Source of the DNA: Candidatus Leptofilum proximum | Lineage (GTDB): Bacteria > Chloroflexota > Anaerolineae > Promineifilales > Promineifilaceae | Length of the DNA: 64,000 bases | Reading direction: 5' to 3' | NCBI GenBank assembly: GCA_016710325.1 | Contig: JADJXK010000002.1 | Location: forward strand, 2,232,001-2,296,000 | Shown here: positions 1-7,174 of the stretch, one piece after another | How the letters are laid out: each line of letters begins with the position of its first letter | How positions within the stretch are numbered: position 1 is the first letter of the stretch | The notes under the pieces: generated by a model | Told to the model about the DNA's origin: nothing | What the model saw: only the letters and a program-made list of their open reading frames with translations | Databases searched by the model: none | Position numbers and translations under genes: made by a program

Positions 1-224
1 GTCACTTTTAAGCTCGCGGCGTGGGCCAGGAACACTTTTTGGGATTGTTGTTTAGCGGCCAGGGATGGTTGGGGAGCGAGGGTAGCCAGCTGCACGGCCG
101 TTTCCAGGAACGGCCGTAACGTGGCCTCCTTTCCAGGGAACCGGTCGACGATCGCTTCAATCGATTCGCCCCGCTCTATATAATCCAAACATTCCTGAAG
201 CACCGCTTCTGGTACATCGTTCAT
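1..224 (-). CDS. Partial gene, probable anti-sigma-type partner of the ECF sigma factor
   Basis: Only the first 74 codons are inside the window; the gene runs off the left edge. The start ATG overlaps the stop of the sigma gene as ATGA, so the two are translationally coupled. The peptide begins MNDVPEAVLQECLDYIERGE and continues with a short helical segment ending in a LRPFLETAVQL-type stretch. Similar segments occur at the N-terminus of proteins paired with ECF sigma factors in Chloroflexota; that is recollection, not a search. Two ACGGCCGT octamers lie in this short piece and encode LRPF and ETAV. An anti-sigma role is inferred from position only. Confidence 0.55.
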   Translation of the reverse strand, partial: MNDVPEAVLQECLDYIERGESIEAIVDRFPGKEATLRPFLETAVQLATLAPQPSLAAKQQSQKVFLAHAASLKV

Positions 225-820
225 GACTTATTCTCCGAACCCATCAGCCGCGTCAGGGCGGCAATGGCCCGAACCTGAAGCATCTTCACCGATCCTTCGC
301 TTTTGTTCATTGTTTCTGCCACATCCCGAACGGGCATCTCATAACCAAAGCGCAGGGCCAGCACCTGCTGCTGTTCTTCCGTTAAATCGGTCAAGGCCTG
401 GCGCAGCGCTTTTTTACTTTCTTGCGCCTCAATTTTTTCGATGGGTTCTATCCACTCTTCTGGTACGGTATCATCCAGCTCCACTTGCTGAACACGCTTC
501 TTCTTCCGGTAATGTTCCTTGAGGATGAGTGAGGCCGTGCCAAACAACCAGCCGCGAATGGTATTTTGTGGGGCATTTTTCTGCTGGATGGCGTGCAAAA
601 ATCGGATGAACACCTCGCTGGTTAGATCTTCGGCCGTTTGCAAATCATTTTCCCGGTAAGCCATGTAGCGAAACACCGAATCGTAGTAGCGTTCATGCAC
701 TTGAGCCAGCGCCTCCTGGTCCAGTGATTTTGCCCGATGCAACAATAACAGTTCGTCCTGCACGATGTTTGGCAACTCCAAAAAAGGTTGGATGGCGCGA
801 AAACAAAATTTCTGCCACAA
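221..820 (-). CDS. ECF-type RNA polymerase sigma factor
   Basis: The protein of up to 199 residues has the two-domain layout of ECF sigma factors. The sigma-2 region carries the DLTSEVFIRFL element (about residues 65-75) and an RGWLFGTA segment. The sigma-4 helix-turn-helix at the C-terminus includes LTEEQQQVLALRFGYEMPV and the recognition helix KSEGSVKMLQVRAIAAL. The longest frame opens with TTG at 820. The GTG at 763 (residue 20) gives a more usual N-terminus (VQDELLLLHRAKSLDQEAL), is preceded by GGAG, and lies downstream of the predicted transcription start. The gene overlaps its downstream partner by ATGA. The regulon cannot be told from this window. Confidence 0.9.
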   Translation of the reverse strand: MWQKFCFRAIQPFLELPNIVQDELLLLHRAKSLDQEALAQVHERYYDSVFRYMAYRENDLQTAEDLTSEVFIRFLHAIQQKNAPQNTIRGWLFGTASLILKEHYRKKKRVQQVELDDTVPEEWIEPIEKIEAQESKKALRQALTDLTEEQQQVLALRFGYEMPVRDVAETMNKSEGSVKMLQVRAIAALTRLMGSENKS

Positions 821-832
821 ATTTAGCCGCCC

Positions 833-861
833 ATTATAGTGAAAAGGCGCAGCTTGTGACA
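833..861 (-). promoter_or_regulatory. Putative promoter of the ECF sigma gene
   Basis: On the minus strand there is a perfect TATAAT at 838-833 and TGTCAC at 861-856, separated by 17 bases. Predicted initiation near 826 leaves almost no leader before the TTG at 820, so translation probably starts further inside, for example at the GTG at 763. Confidence 0.45.
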
Positions 862-874
862 GATCTATCTGTTA

Positions 875-914
875 AGAAAAAAGTTAGGAGGAAATTAGCT
901 CATCCCCTCCTAAC
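875..914 (-). terminator. Rho-independent terminator of the Asp/Asn-rich lipoprotein gene
   Basis: Arms GTTAGGAGG (883-891) and CCTCCTAAC (906-914) pair perfectly. Read on the minus strand the stem is followed by a run of six T. It sits just downstream of the stop at 938. Confidence 0.75.
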
Positions 915-937
915 CTGAATCGAGCCGTGGCTACGAT

Positions 938-1801
938 TTAGTCATCATCGTCACCATTGTCGTTGCCACCCCCTCCAGAGCCGGAGTTGCCACCATCGTC
1001 GTCATTGTCATTGCCGTTGTCATCGTCGTCGTCATCGTCATCGTCATTGGCGTTGCCGTTGTCATCGTTGCCGTTGTCGTCGTCATTGGCGTTGCCGTTA
1101 TCATCGTTGCCGTTGTCGTCGTCGTCATTGGCGTTGCCGTTGTCGTCGTTGCTGTTGTCATCGTCGTTGGCGTTGCTGTTGTCGTTGTTGCTGTTCATGT
1201 CGTCATCGTCGTTGGCATTGCCGTTATCATCGTTGCTGTTGCCATCATCGTTGGCATTGCCGTTATCATCGTTGCTGTTGTCATCATCGTTGGTGTTGCT
1301 GTTATCATCGTTGCTGTTGTCATCGTCATTGGCATTGCCGTTGTCATCGTTGCTGTTGTCATCGTCGTTGGCGTTGCCGTTGTCATCATTGCTGTTGTCA
1401 TCATCGTTGGCATTGCCGTTATCATCGTTGCTGTTGTCATCATCGTTGGCGTTGCCGTTGTCGTCGTTGCTGTTGTCATCATCGCCGTTGGCGTTGCCGT
1501 TGTTGCTGTTCATGTCGTCATCATCGTTACTGTTGCCATTATCGTCGTTGGCGTTGCCGTTGTCGTCGTTGGCGTTGCCATTGTCGTCGTTGCTGTTGCC
1601 ATTGTCGTCATTGGCGTTGCCGTTATCATCGTTGCTGTTGCCACCGTTGTCATCGCCATTGTCATTTACCTGGCCAGGATCGTTGGTGTTACCACCATCG
1701 TCACCAGGCAGGTCGCCGGTGGGCGTGCAGGCGGCCAGCAGCATGAGGAAAATCAACACCAGGATAGACAGACCATATTTTGTGCGCAGAACCTGTTTCA
1801 T
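938..1801 (-). CDS. Asp/Asn-rich repetitive lipoprotein
   Basis: A 287-residue protein. It has a lipoprotein signal peptide ending in the lipobox LLAAC (Cys about residue 25). After a short linker almost the entire remainder is Asp, Asn, Gly, Ser and Ala in loosely repeated units of the form NDDNGNA / NDDDNS, ending in a Gly-rich GNSGSGGGGNDNGDDDD tail. No folded domain is visible. Dense Asp/Asn-Gly repeats often bind calcium in secreted proteins, but the spacing here is not a canonical RTX nonapeptide or thrombospondin-3 unit, so that is only a suggestion. An AAGGAGT ribosome-binding site precedes the ATG at 1801. The long opposite-strand frame here is a shadow of the repeats. Confidence 0.8.
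   Translation of the reverse strand: MKQVLRTKYGLSILVLIFLMLLAACTPTGDLPGDDGGNTNDPGQVNDNGDDNGGNSNDDNGNANDDNGNSNDDNGNANDDNGNANDDNGNSNDDDDMNSNNGNANGDDDNSNDDNGNANDDDNSNDDNGNANDDDNSNDDNGNANDDDNSNDDNGNANDDDNSNDDNSNTNDDDNSNDDNGNANDDGNSNDDNGNANDDDDMNSNNDNSNANDDDNSNDDNGNANDDDDNGNDDNGNANDDDNGNDDNGNANDDDDDDDDDNGNDNDDDGGNSGSGGGGNDNGDDDD
960..1670 (-). repeat. Degenerate tandem repeat array coding for Asp/Asn units
   Basis: About 700 bases built almost wholly from the trinucleotide-like blocks GAT/GAC, AAC/AAT, GGC and GCC. Units of about 12-42 bases recur with small variations, for example AACGACGATGACAACAGC-like blocks. It stays open in several frames because the bias is strongly codon-periodic. Length variation by slippage is likely. 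Confidence 0.8.
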
Positions 1802-1937
1802 TTTTTGACTCCTTTGAATTCATTCATCATTTTGCTTATCAAATTACTGTGTGCTCCTATAGTGATGACGGCCGTAAAAAAGTAACGGGGAATTTTCAAA
1901 GTGGGCAAACTGGCCTAGTTTTCCAGAGGTAGGCAAC

Positions 1938-1961
1938 AAAAAAGCCACCGGCTGGGTGGCT
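1938..1961 (-). terminator. Rho-independent terminator after the receiver gene
   Basis: On the minus strand AGCCACC pairs with GGTGGCT around a short loop and runs into six T. It lies about 35 bases downstream of the response-regulator stop. Confidence 0.8.
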
Positions 1962-1996
1962 CATCTGTGATTAAGATTTCAGGTTTTATTGCTTCA

Positions 1997-2383
1997 TCAG
2001 CCGCGGACAACGGCCGTTTCTGCCAGCACCTCGCGTAAACTTTGAATCAAATCATTGCGCGACATGGGCTTGGCCAGGTAGCGGTTGGCCCCAGCCTCCA
2101 TGCCCTCTTCGACGGCGTTGAGGTGTGTTTTGCCGCTCAGCATGACGATGGGCAAATCGGCCGTCTGGGGGTTGCTGCGAATTTTGCGGCAGACTGTCAG
2201 GCCATCCATGTGGGGCATCATCACGTCCAGAATCATGATGTCGGGCTTACTTTCCTGGACTTTTTGCAGCGCTTCCAGGCCATGCTCGGCCCCCGTCACG
2301 CGGAAACCAGCTGGCTCCAGCATCAGGCGCAGCAAATCCTGGGTTAGAGGTTCGTCATCAACAACTAAAACTGACCAACTCAT
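1997..2383 (-). CDS. Single-domain response regulator (CheY/REC type)
   Basis: A 128-residue protein that is only a receiver domain. The acidic pair follows VLVVDDE (Asp9-Asp10). The phospho-acceptor is Asp53 in MILDVMMPHMDG, the conserved Ser/Thr is in VMLSGK, and Lys105 is in LAKPMSR, so all catalytic positions are present. No output domain or adjacent histidine kinase is visible. It may act as a stand-alone phosphorelay element or bind a partner. The ATG at 2383 is preceded by GAGGAG at suitable spacing; a GTG one codon upstream is also possible. A terminator follows, so it is probably monocistronic. Confidence 0.92.
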   Translation of the reverse strand: MSWSVLVVDDEPLTQDLLRLMLEPAGFRVTGAEHGLEALQKVQESKPDIMILDVMMPHMDGLTVCRKIRSNPQTADLPIVMLSGKTHLNAVEEGMEAGANRYLAKPMSRNDLIQSLREVLAETAVVRG

Positions 2384-2592
2384 CACTGGTTACTCCTCTG
2401 CGAATCAAGGGCGTGGGATGAACGTAGTTTACCGCCTTTCCATCCGTTTGGCATCAACAATCTGGTCTTAATCACCCAAGTGTTATAGCATCGGCGCCCG
2501 CCGAGCAACATAAACGAGTCGTGAATATTTGCCAAGAAAACGGCCGTTTAGTCCCGGTAGCCAATTTAGCCAACGGCCGTTATCATCCCGCT

Positions 2593-2973
2593 ATGGACAC
2601 AAACACTCCCGGTTTTTTCGAGCAGGTTTATAAAGTCGTGCGCTGCATTCCGCCGGGCAAGGTGAGCAGCTACGGCCGTATCGCCGCCATGTTGGGTTAT
2701 CCACGCGCCGCCCGGGCGGTGGGTTATGCCCTCAGCGCCTTGCGCCAGCCAAACCAGGAAGGCTACACCTCGGCCAATGTGCCCTGGCAGCGGGTGGTCA
2801 ACAGCCAGGGGCGCATCTCCATTCGCCACCGCGAGCAGACGGCCAACAAGCAGGCTGAAATTCTGCGCGCTGAAGGCGTGGCGGTGGATGGGAACGGCCG
2901 TATCGACCTCGCCGTGCACCTGTGGGAAGGGCTGCATCTGGTGGAGCTGGACGATATTTTGAGAGGAGATTAG
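2593..2973 (+). CDS. Alkyltransferase-like (ATL) DNA repair protein
   Basis: A 126-residue protein corresponding to the DNA-binding domain of O6-alkylguanine-DNA alkyltransferases. The helix-turn-helix with the arginine finger is clear (YGRIAAMLGYPRAARAVGYAL region, residues 27-47). The usual active-site PCHRV is replaced by PWQRVV (Trp65), so it cannot accept an alkyl group. This is the hallmark of ATL proteins, which bind alkylated guanine and hand the lesion to nucleotide excision repair. ATG at 2593 was chosen over the upstream GTG because the family starts here (MDTNTPGFFEQVY). The stop codon TAG lies inside the repeat that follows. Confidence 0.9.
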   Translation: MDTNTPGFFEQVYKVVRCIPPGKVSSYGRIAAMLGYPRAARAVGYALSALRQPNQEGYTSANVPWQRVVNSQGRISIRHREQTANKQAEILRAEGVAVDGNGRIDLAVHLWEGLHLVELDDILRGD

Positions 2974-3034
2974 AGATTGGAGACCGGAGATTATTTTTGC
3001 CAATCTCTAATCTCCAATTACCAATCTCCAATTT
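2972..3034. repeat. Intergenic word repeat, AGATTGGAGA type, inverted
   Basis: Copies of GAGATTGG/GGAGATTA on the left face copies of CCAATCTC/TAATCTCC on the right, around a T-rich centre. It fills the gap between the ATL and glycosyltransferase genes and contains the ATL stop codon. Confidence 0.7.
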
Positions 3035-3053
3035 CTGCGCTAAAATCCTCCGC

Positions 3054-4031
3054 GTGAAGCTGATCATCCAAATCCCCTGCTACAACGAAGCGCGTTCCCT
3101 GCCGCAAACGGTGGGCGATCTGCCGCGCCACGTGCCGGGCATTGACTGCATCGAAACGCTGGTCATCGACGATGGCAGCACGGACGGCACGGCCGAAGTG
3201 GCCCGCAGCCTGGGAATTGACCACGTGGTGCAGCACCGGCAAAACATGGGGCTGGCCCGCGCCTTCCAGACCGGACTGGACGCCGCCCTGCGGCTGGGGG
3301 CGGACATCATCGTCAACACCGATGCGGATAATCAGTATCCAGGCCGCTACATTCCCGAATTGGTGGCCCCGGTGCTGGCGGGCACGGCCGATATCGTCAT
3401 TGCCAACCGCCAGGTGGAGAGCATCGAGCACTTTTCGCCGTTTAAGAAGCTGCTGCAAAAGCTGGGCAGCTGGACGGTGCGCACGGTCAGCGGCACCGAC
3501 GTGCCGGACGCGGTCAGCGGCTTCCGCGCCTACAGCCAGGACACGGCGCTGCGGCTACACATCCTCACCAACTTCAGCTACACGCTGGACACGATCATCC
3601 AGGCAGGCAAGCAGGGGCTGATCATTCACAGCATCCCGGTGGAGACCAATGGACCGATACGGCCGTCTCGCCTGCAGCGCAGCATGGGTCACTTCATCAA
3701 AGCCCAGGCCAGCACCATTGTGCGCCTCTATGCCTTCTACGAACCGCTGCGCACCTTCACCTACATCGCCCTGCCCTTTATCCTCAGCGGGCTGGCGCTG
3801 TGGGCTCGATTTTTCTACGCTTATGTCAACAATGCCTCCAATCAGTTCATCCAGTCGGTGACCATTGGCACGGGCCTGCTGCTGGTGGGGCTGTTCATCT
3901 TCCTCTTCGGCGTCCAGGCCGACATCACCAGCAAACATCGCCAGATGACGCAGGAAACGCTCTACCGGCTGAAGAAGCTGGAGCTGGGGCAGAAAGATTT
4001 AGCCACAGATTACGCAGATTCAGCAGATTAG
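3054..4031 (+). CDS. Family 2 glycosyltransferase, membrane anchored
   Basis: About 325 residues. The N-terminal GT-A domain shows IIQIPCYNEA, the nucleotide-binding VIDDGSTDGT, and the metal-binding region VNTDADNQYPG, as in polyprenyl-phosphate sugar transferases (DPM/DPG-like). The C-terminus has two membrane helices (TYIALPFILSGLALWARFF and IGTGLLLVGLFIFLFGV). It probably moves a sugar from a nucleotide sugar to a lipid carrier; the sugar is not predictable. GTG at 3054 starts exactly at the conserved KLIIQIPCYNE. The last ten residues (LATDYADSAD) and the stop are encoded by a CACAGATTACGCAGATT repeat, so the natural C-terminus appears to have run into a repeat element. Confidence 0.85.
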   Translation: MKLIIQIPCYNEARSLPQTVGDLPRHVPGIDCIETLVIDDGSTDGTAEVARSLGIDHVVQHRQNMGLARAFQTGLDAALRLGADIIVNTDADNQYPGRYIPELVAPVLAGTADIVIANRQVESIEHFSPFKKLLQKLGSWTVRTVSGTDVPDAVSGFRAYSQDTALRLHILTNFSYTLDTIIQAGKQGLIIHSIPVETNGPIRPSRLQRSMGHFIKAQASTIVRLYAFYEPLRTFTYIALPFILSGLALWARFFYAYVNNASNQFIQSVTIGTGLLLVGLFIFLFGVQADITSKHRQMTQETLYRLKKLELGQKDLATDYADSAD

Positions 4032-4141
4032 CTAGCGGTTCGCTTCTACTGGGACGGTTTGCGGGATGGCTGGGGGACGGCCGTTTTCTAGACTGCAATC
4101 ATCAAACACGGTATGACAATTTCAACCGGGAGGTATTGGTG

Positions 4142-4612
4142 ATGCAGTCTCAAGTTCCAAATCCGTACATCGATCAACTGGCAGTTGAGAAGTTCAAAAA
4201 GGCGAAGCGCCAGGGCATGTGGCGCACCATGATGAGCTGGTTGCGCAAGCAGTGTAACAACCTGCTGTCGCTGGACCGTGACAGTCTAAAGGGCAGCATC
4301 CAGGGGCAGCGTTATGCTGGCCTGCAAACCGTGGCGCTGGACCAGATTGTGGGCAGCACGGGGCGGTCTCATGAATTTGATCGCGCCTTTTTCCCGCGCC
4401 AGACCCACACCATGGATCGCTGGCTCAGTCTGGCCAAAGCCAACTACCAGTCGGTTTCACTGCCACCGGTGGATCTGGTTAAAGTGGGTGACCAGTATAT
4501 TGTCGCCGATGGCAACCATCGCGTTTCGGTGGCTCGTGCTCTGGGTCAGGAGTTTATTGAAGCAAATGTGGTGGAGGTAGTTACGGCCGTTCCGCTGCCC
4601 TGCCCCTGCTAA
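4142..4612 (+). CDS. ParB/sulfiredoxin-fold small protein of unknown function
   Basis: A 156-residue protein. The C-terminal half reads VDLVKVGDQYIVADGNHRVSV and continues ARALG, which matches the ParB N-terminal/sulfiredoxin-like fold (DGNHR-V motif). The N-terminal half is basic (KFKKAKRQGMWRTMMSWLRK) and may bind nucleic acid or a membrane. GGGAGG at about 4127 gives a good ribosome-binding site for the ATG at 4142. It is encoded alone. No function is assigned beyond the fold resemblance. Confidence 0.7.
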   Translation: MQSQVPNPYIDQLAVEKFKKAKRQGMWRTMMSWLRKQCNNLLSLDRDSLKGSIQGQRYAGLQTVALDQIVGSTGRSHEFDRAFFPRQTHTMDRWLSLAKANYQSVSLPPVDLVKVGDQYIVADGNHRVSVARALGQEFIEANVVEVVTAVPLPCPC

Positions 4613-4613
4613 C

Positions 4614-6965
4614 CTACCGCACCGGTTCCAGCCGCGCCCAGGCCAGCCAGCTCCACGGGGAGGTGGGGTAACGTTGGATGAGATCGAGGTAGGTACTGAC
4701 GGCCGTTTCACCATCCCCACTCAGCTCATAAAAGTAGCCCAGCAGGTAAGTGAGGTGTTCGATGTACGGCTGTGCTTCGAGGTCGTCCGTGGGCAGGTAA
4801 TTGAGTAATTGGGTAATTTTTTCGGGAACGGTGGGATCGGTTTGGGTGAGAACGGCCGTTTGTAGTTCCTCCAAATAATCAGTTAAGTAATCCGCATCAA
4901 CATCCAAATCTTCCAATTGCACCCAGAAAGGATCAGGTTTGACTGGTTGACCCAGCCCAAAATGGCTTTGTGTCAGTTCAGACAAATTTACTGCCTCATA
5001 CGATGTAAAACTGGCCACTTGAGTGAATTCATTCACCACATTTTCCACAAGGATAATGTCCAATATAGTCGGCTCTGGATAGTCAGAATAGTTTTCAGCT
5101 CGGATCGCTATCACAAGATCAAGAGTCTCATCTTCGGTGAGCTCCAGTTGCTCAAAACTTAAATCCAAAATTGGAGTATAGAAGAGATCTTTAATGAAAA
5201 TAACTTGCCATTGTTCATCAACAGCATCAAATATAACCAACCACGGTGCCTCTGGTTCCAGCACACCAACCCATTCCAAGTCAAAATCATTATCAAAATT
5301 GGCCGATTGATGAAAGGCTAATTGAAAATCTAGAGCTGCTAAAGATTCCTGGGGTGGTTGTGAGGACGGTAGAGAAACATTTTGTAACCGGGTAAATGCT
5401 AAATATTTGAGATCGCAAATCATCCTTTTATCTGGCTCATTGGAATCAGAACCGGGACCATGTGTGGCATACATATTCAGATACTCTCCCATGTTAGTCT
5501 CTAACACCGATTCCGCATCCGCCACAAGATTACGGCAGAGGTCAACCACAGAACCCGTGACATTATTCTTTTGAATATATTGAATATATTCGCTCTGCTC
5601 TGGCGATTCGTAAATCGTATTGATTATTGCTCGCGATTCTTCATATCGGTTTTGTTCAGCATAGGCCATGGCCAACTGAGTCTCCGCATAGGCGACCAAA
5701 TCTGGAGAAGCACTGTCATCCTCTCGCATTTGAGTAACAGCGCGCTCTAGCAACGGATATTGATCATCCTTTTCAAGATTCCCAGGGGAATAAAATGGGG
5801 AAACTGCCTGCGACAGATTGCAAACGGCCGTGTCTGGCGGTGTATCGTCCTGTTCAATATGCTCTGCTTGAAGCCCGTTCCAACTATAAACATCAACTTC
5901 TTCCCATTCACAACCAAATCGGCGGGAATAATGTCGCGTCACGCGAATATCGTCCACCTCATCGCCAGTATAGTCAGCAATTTCAATTTCAGGATCAAAT
6001 TCCTCAATCCAAGGTAACGGAACCAAATCTTCTCCATCCCACGAAAACACTTCGATTAGCGCGGTATAACCAGTTCCACTCCAGTAAGTCCAAGATTCAA
6101 GAATGACTTCAGGAATTTCATCCCCTGTAACATCATGCTCAGTGTAAATAGTCGTCCAACCTTCCGAAGAATAACGACCTGTCATTATAGAAAGTGGCTC
6201 CCCTATTTGATTCCATCCTCCTTCCTCATCCCTTTCTACCAATACAAACAAACGAGTACGAAATATGTGAGAATCTAATTGAAGTACCCATAGCGAATGT
6301 CCATCATGAACTTGCAGTGCTGTGGGCAGCAAACGATAGGTTTCTTCTTTTATTTCACTGCCAGAAACAAAGTTAGGTTGAGCTTCATTAAGATTTTGAA
6401 TGAAGCTTTCCTCAAGAATGCGAAGGTGAACCTGAGATGGTATCCAATAACCAAAATAGTAAGGGCTCAAAAAGACATCCTCCAACAGAGGGGCCACATG
6501 CGGAATGTTATCAGGATAAAATTGATCCAAGTCAGCGTTGACAAAATGGTAAAAGTCGTCGCTGTTGAACCTGTGTTTATACGGCTCAGTCGGATCAATG
6601 TAAATATCCTCAGCATGAGCAGCCTGTCTCAACGCATCAAAGAGTTTTTCTGAGGAAGGTGTCGTTAAATCATAAGCGATTTCCCCATCAGGCAGAGGGA
6701 CATCAGGTAAAGGCTCACGCGTTGGCAAACTCCAGTCAAAAGTAGGTGTTGGCGATGAGCTTGCAGGAGAGGGAGCTAGGGTATCAGTAGCAACGGCCGT
6801 TTCCGCCACAACACTCATAACCACGGCCGTTTCCATCACAGTCGGTTCAATCGTTGGTGGTGGGGTGGGAACGGCCGTACTTTCCACCACCACCTCTTGT
6901 CCCTCCACACACGCCACCAAACTGAAAACCAAGAAAATTGCTGCGTTAACCCATCCCCACTTCAT
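4614..6965 (-). CDS. Large lipoprotein with a C-terminal TPR-like segment, function unknown
   Basis: Start chosen at the ATG at 6965, giving 783 residues that open with a lipoprotein signal (MKWGWVNAAIFLVFSLVAC). The upstream extension of the frame is repeat DNA. A Thr/Pro/Val-rich linker follows, with TAV three times from ACGGCCGT octamers. The middle has two segments like WTTIYTEHDVTGDEIPEVIL and IADYTGDEVDDIRVTRH, resembling VCBS/FG-GAP calcium-loop repeats. The last 60 residues resemble a tetratricopeptide (YFYELSGDGETAVSTYLDLI). It probably sits on the outer face of the membrane. The region around 4800 contains the TAATTGAGTAATTGGGTAAT word within the coding frame (ITQLLNYLP). Confidence 0.75.
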   Translation of the reverse strand: MKWGWVNAAIFLVFSLVACVEGQEVVVESTAVPTPPPTIEPTVMETAVVMSVVAETAVATDTLAPSPASSSPTPTFDWSLPTREPLPDVPLPDGEIAYDLTTPSSEKLFDALRQAAHAEDIYIDPTEPYKHRFNSDDFYHFVNADLDQFYPDNIPHVAPLLEDVFLSPYYFGYWIPSQVHLRILEESFIQNLNEAQPNFVSGSEIKEETYRLLPTALQVHDGHSLWVLQLDSHIFRTRLFVLVERDEEGGWNQIGEPLSIMTGRYSSEGWTTIYTEHDVTGDEIPEVILESWTYWSGTGYTALIEVFSWDGEDLVPLPWIEEFDPEIEIADYTGDEVDDIRVTRHYSRRFGCEWEEVDVYSWNGLQAEHIEQDDTPPDTAVCNLSQAVSPFYSPGNLEKDDQYPLLERAVTQMREDDSASPDLVAYAETQLAMAYAEQNRYEESRAIINTIYESPEQSEYIQYIQKNNVTGSVVDLCRNLVADAESVLETNMGEYLNMYATHGPGSDSNEPDKRMICDLKYLAFTRLQNVSLPSSQPPQESLAALDFQLAFHQSANFDNDFDLEWVGVLEPEAPWLVIFDAVDEQWQVIFIKDLFYTPILDLSFEQLELTEDETLDLVIAIRAENYSDYPEPTILDIILVENVVNEFTQVASFTSYEAVNLSELTQSHFGLGQPVKPDPFWVQLEDLDVDADYLTDYLEELQTAVLTQTDPTVPEKITQLLNYLPTDDLEAQPYIEHLTYLLGYFYELSGDGETAVSTYLDLIQRYPTSPWSWLAWARLEPVR

Positions 6966-6975
6966 CGTTACCCTC

Positions 6976-7135
6976 ACCTGACACTGGAAAACTGGCAAAC
7001 CTGCCACTTGCATACTTGCAACCTGCAACCCGCACATTATAAAACACCCAACATCACTTGGAAACAACCTGACCACCCGTTAGAATTGAAACCAGCAACC
7101 AATATTCGCACAATTCGCGCAATTCGCGGCAAAAA
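6976..7135. repeat. Two intergenic word repeats upstream of the aldehyde:ferredoxin oxidoreductase gene
   Basis: Between 6976 and 7034 the words ACTGGAAAACTGGCAAAC and ACCTGCCACTTGCATACTTG form a short array. At 7098-7130 ATTCGCACAATTCGCGCAAT is a second, unrelated array. No gene is seen in 6966-7174 apart from the start region of the next gene. Confidence 0.5.
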
Positions 7136-7174
7136 ACCAAACCCGCGCCTTTGCGTTAAAAAAGGAAACCCACT

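Noticed and set aside
960..1670. CRISPR array
   Set aside because: Units are degenerate and coding, with no constant repeat and spacer sizes and no cas genes.
957..1808. Long + strand frame rich in Leu, Pro and Ser
   Set aside because: It is the antisense of the Asp/Asn repeat gene, which has a signal peptide, ribosome-binding site and terminator on the minus strand.
3800..4141. N-terminal extension of the ParB-like gene
   Set aside because: It overlaps the end of the glycosyltransferase gene, and a good ribosome-binding site precedes the ATG at 4142.
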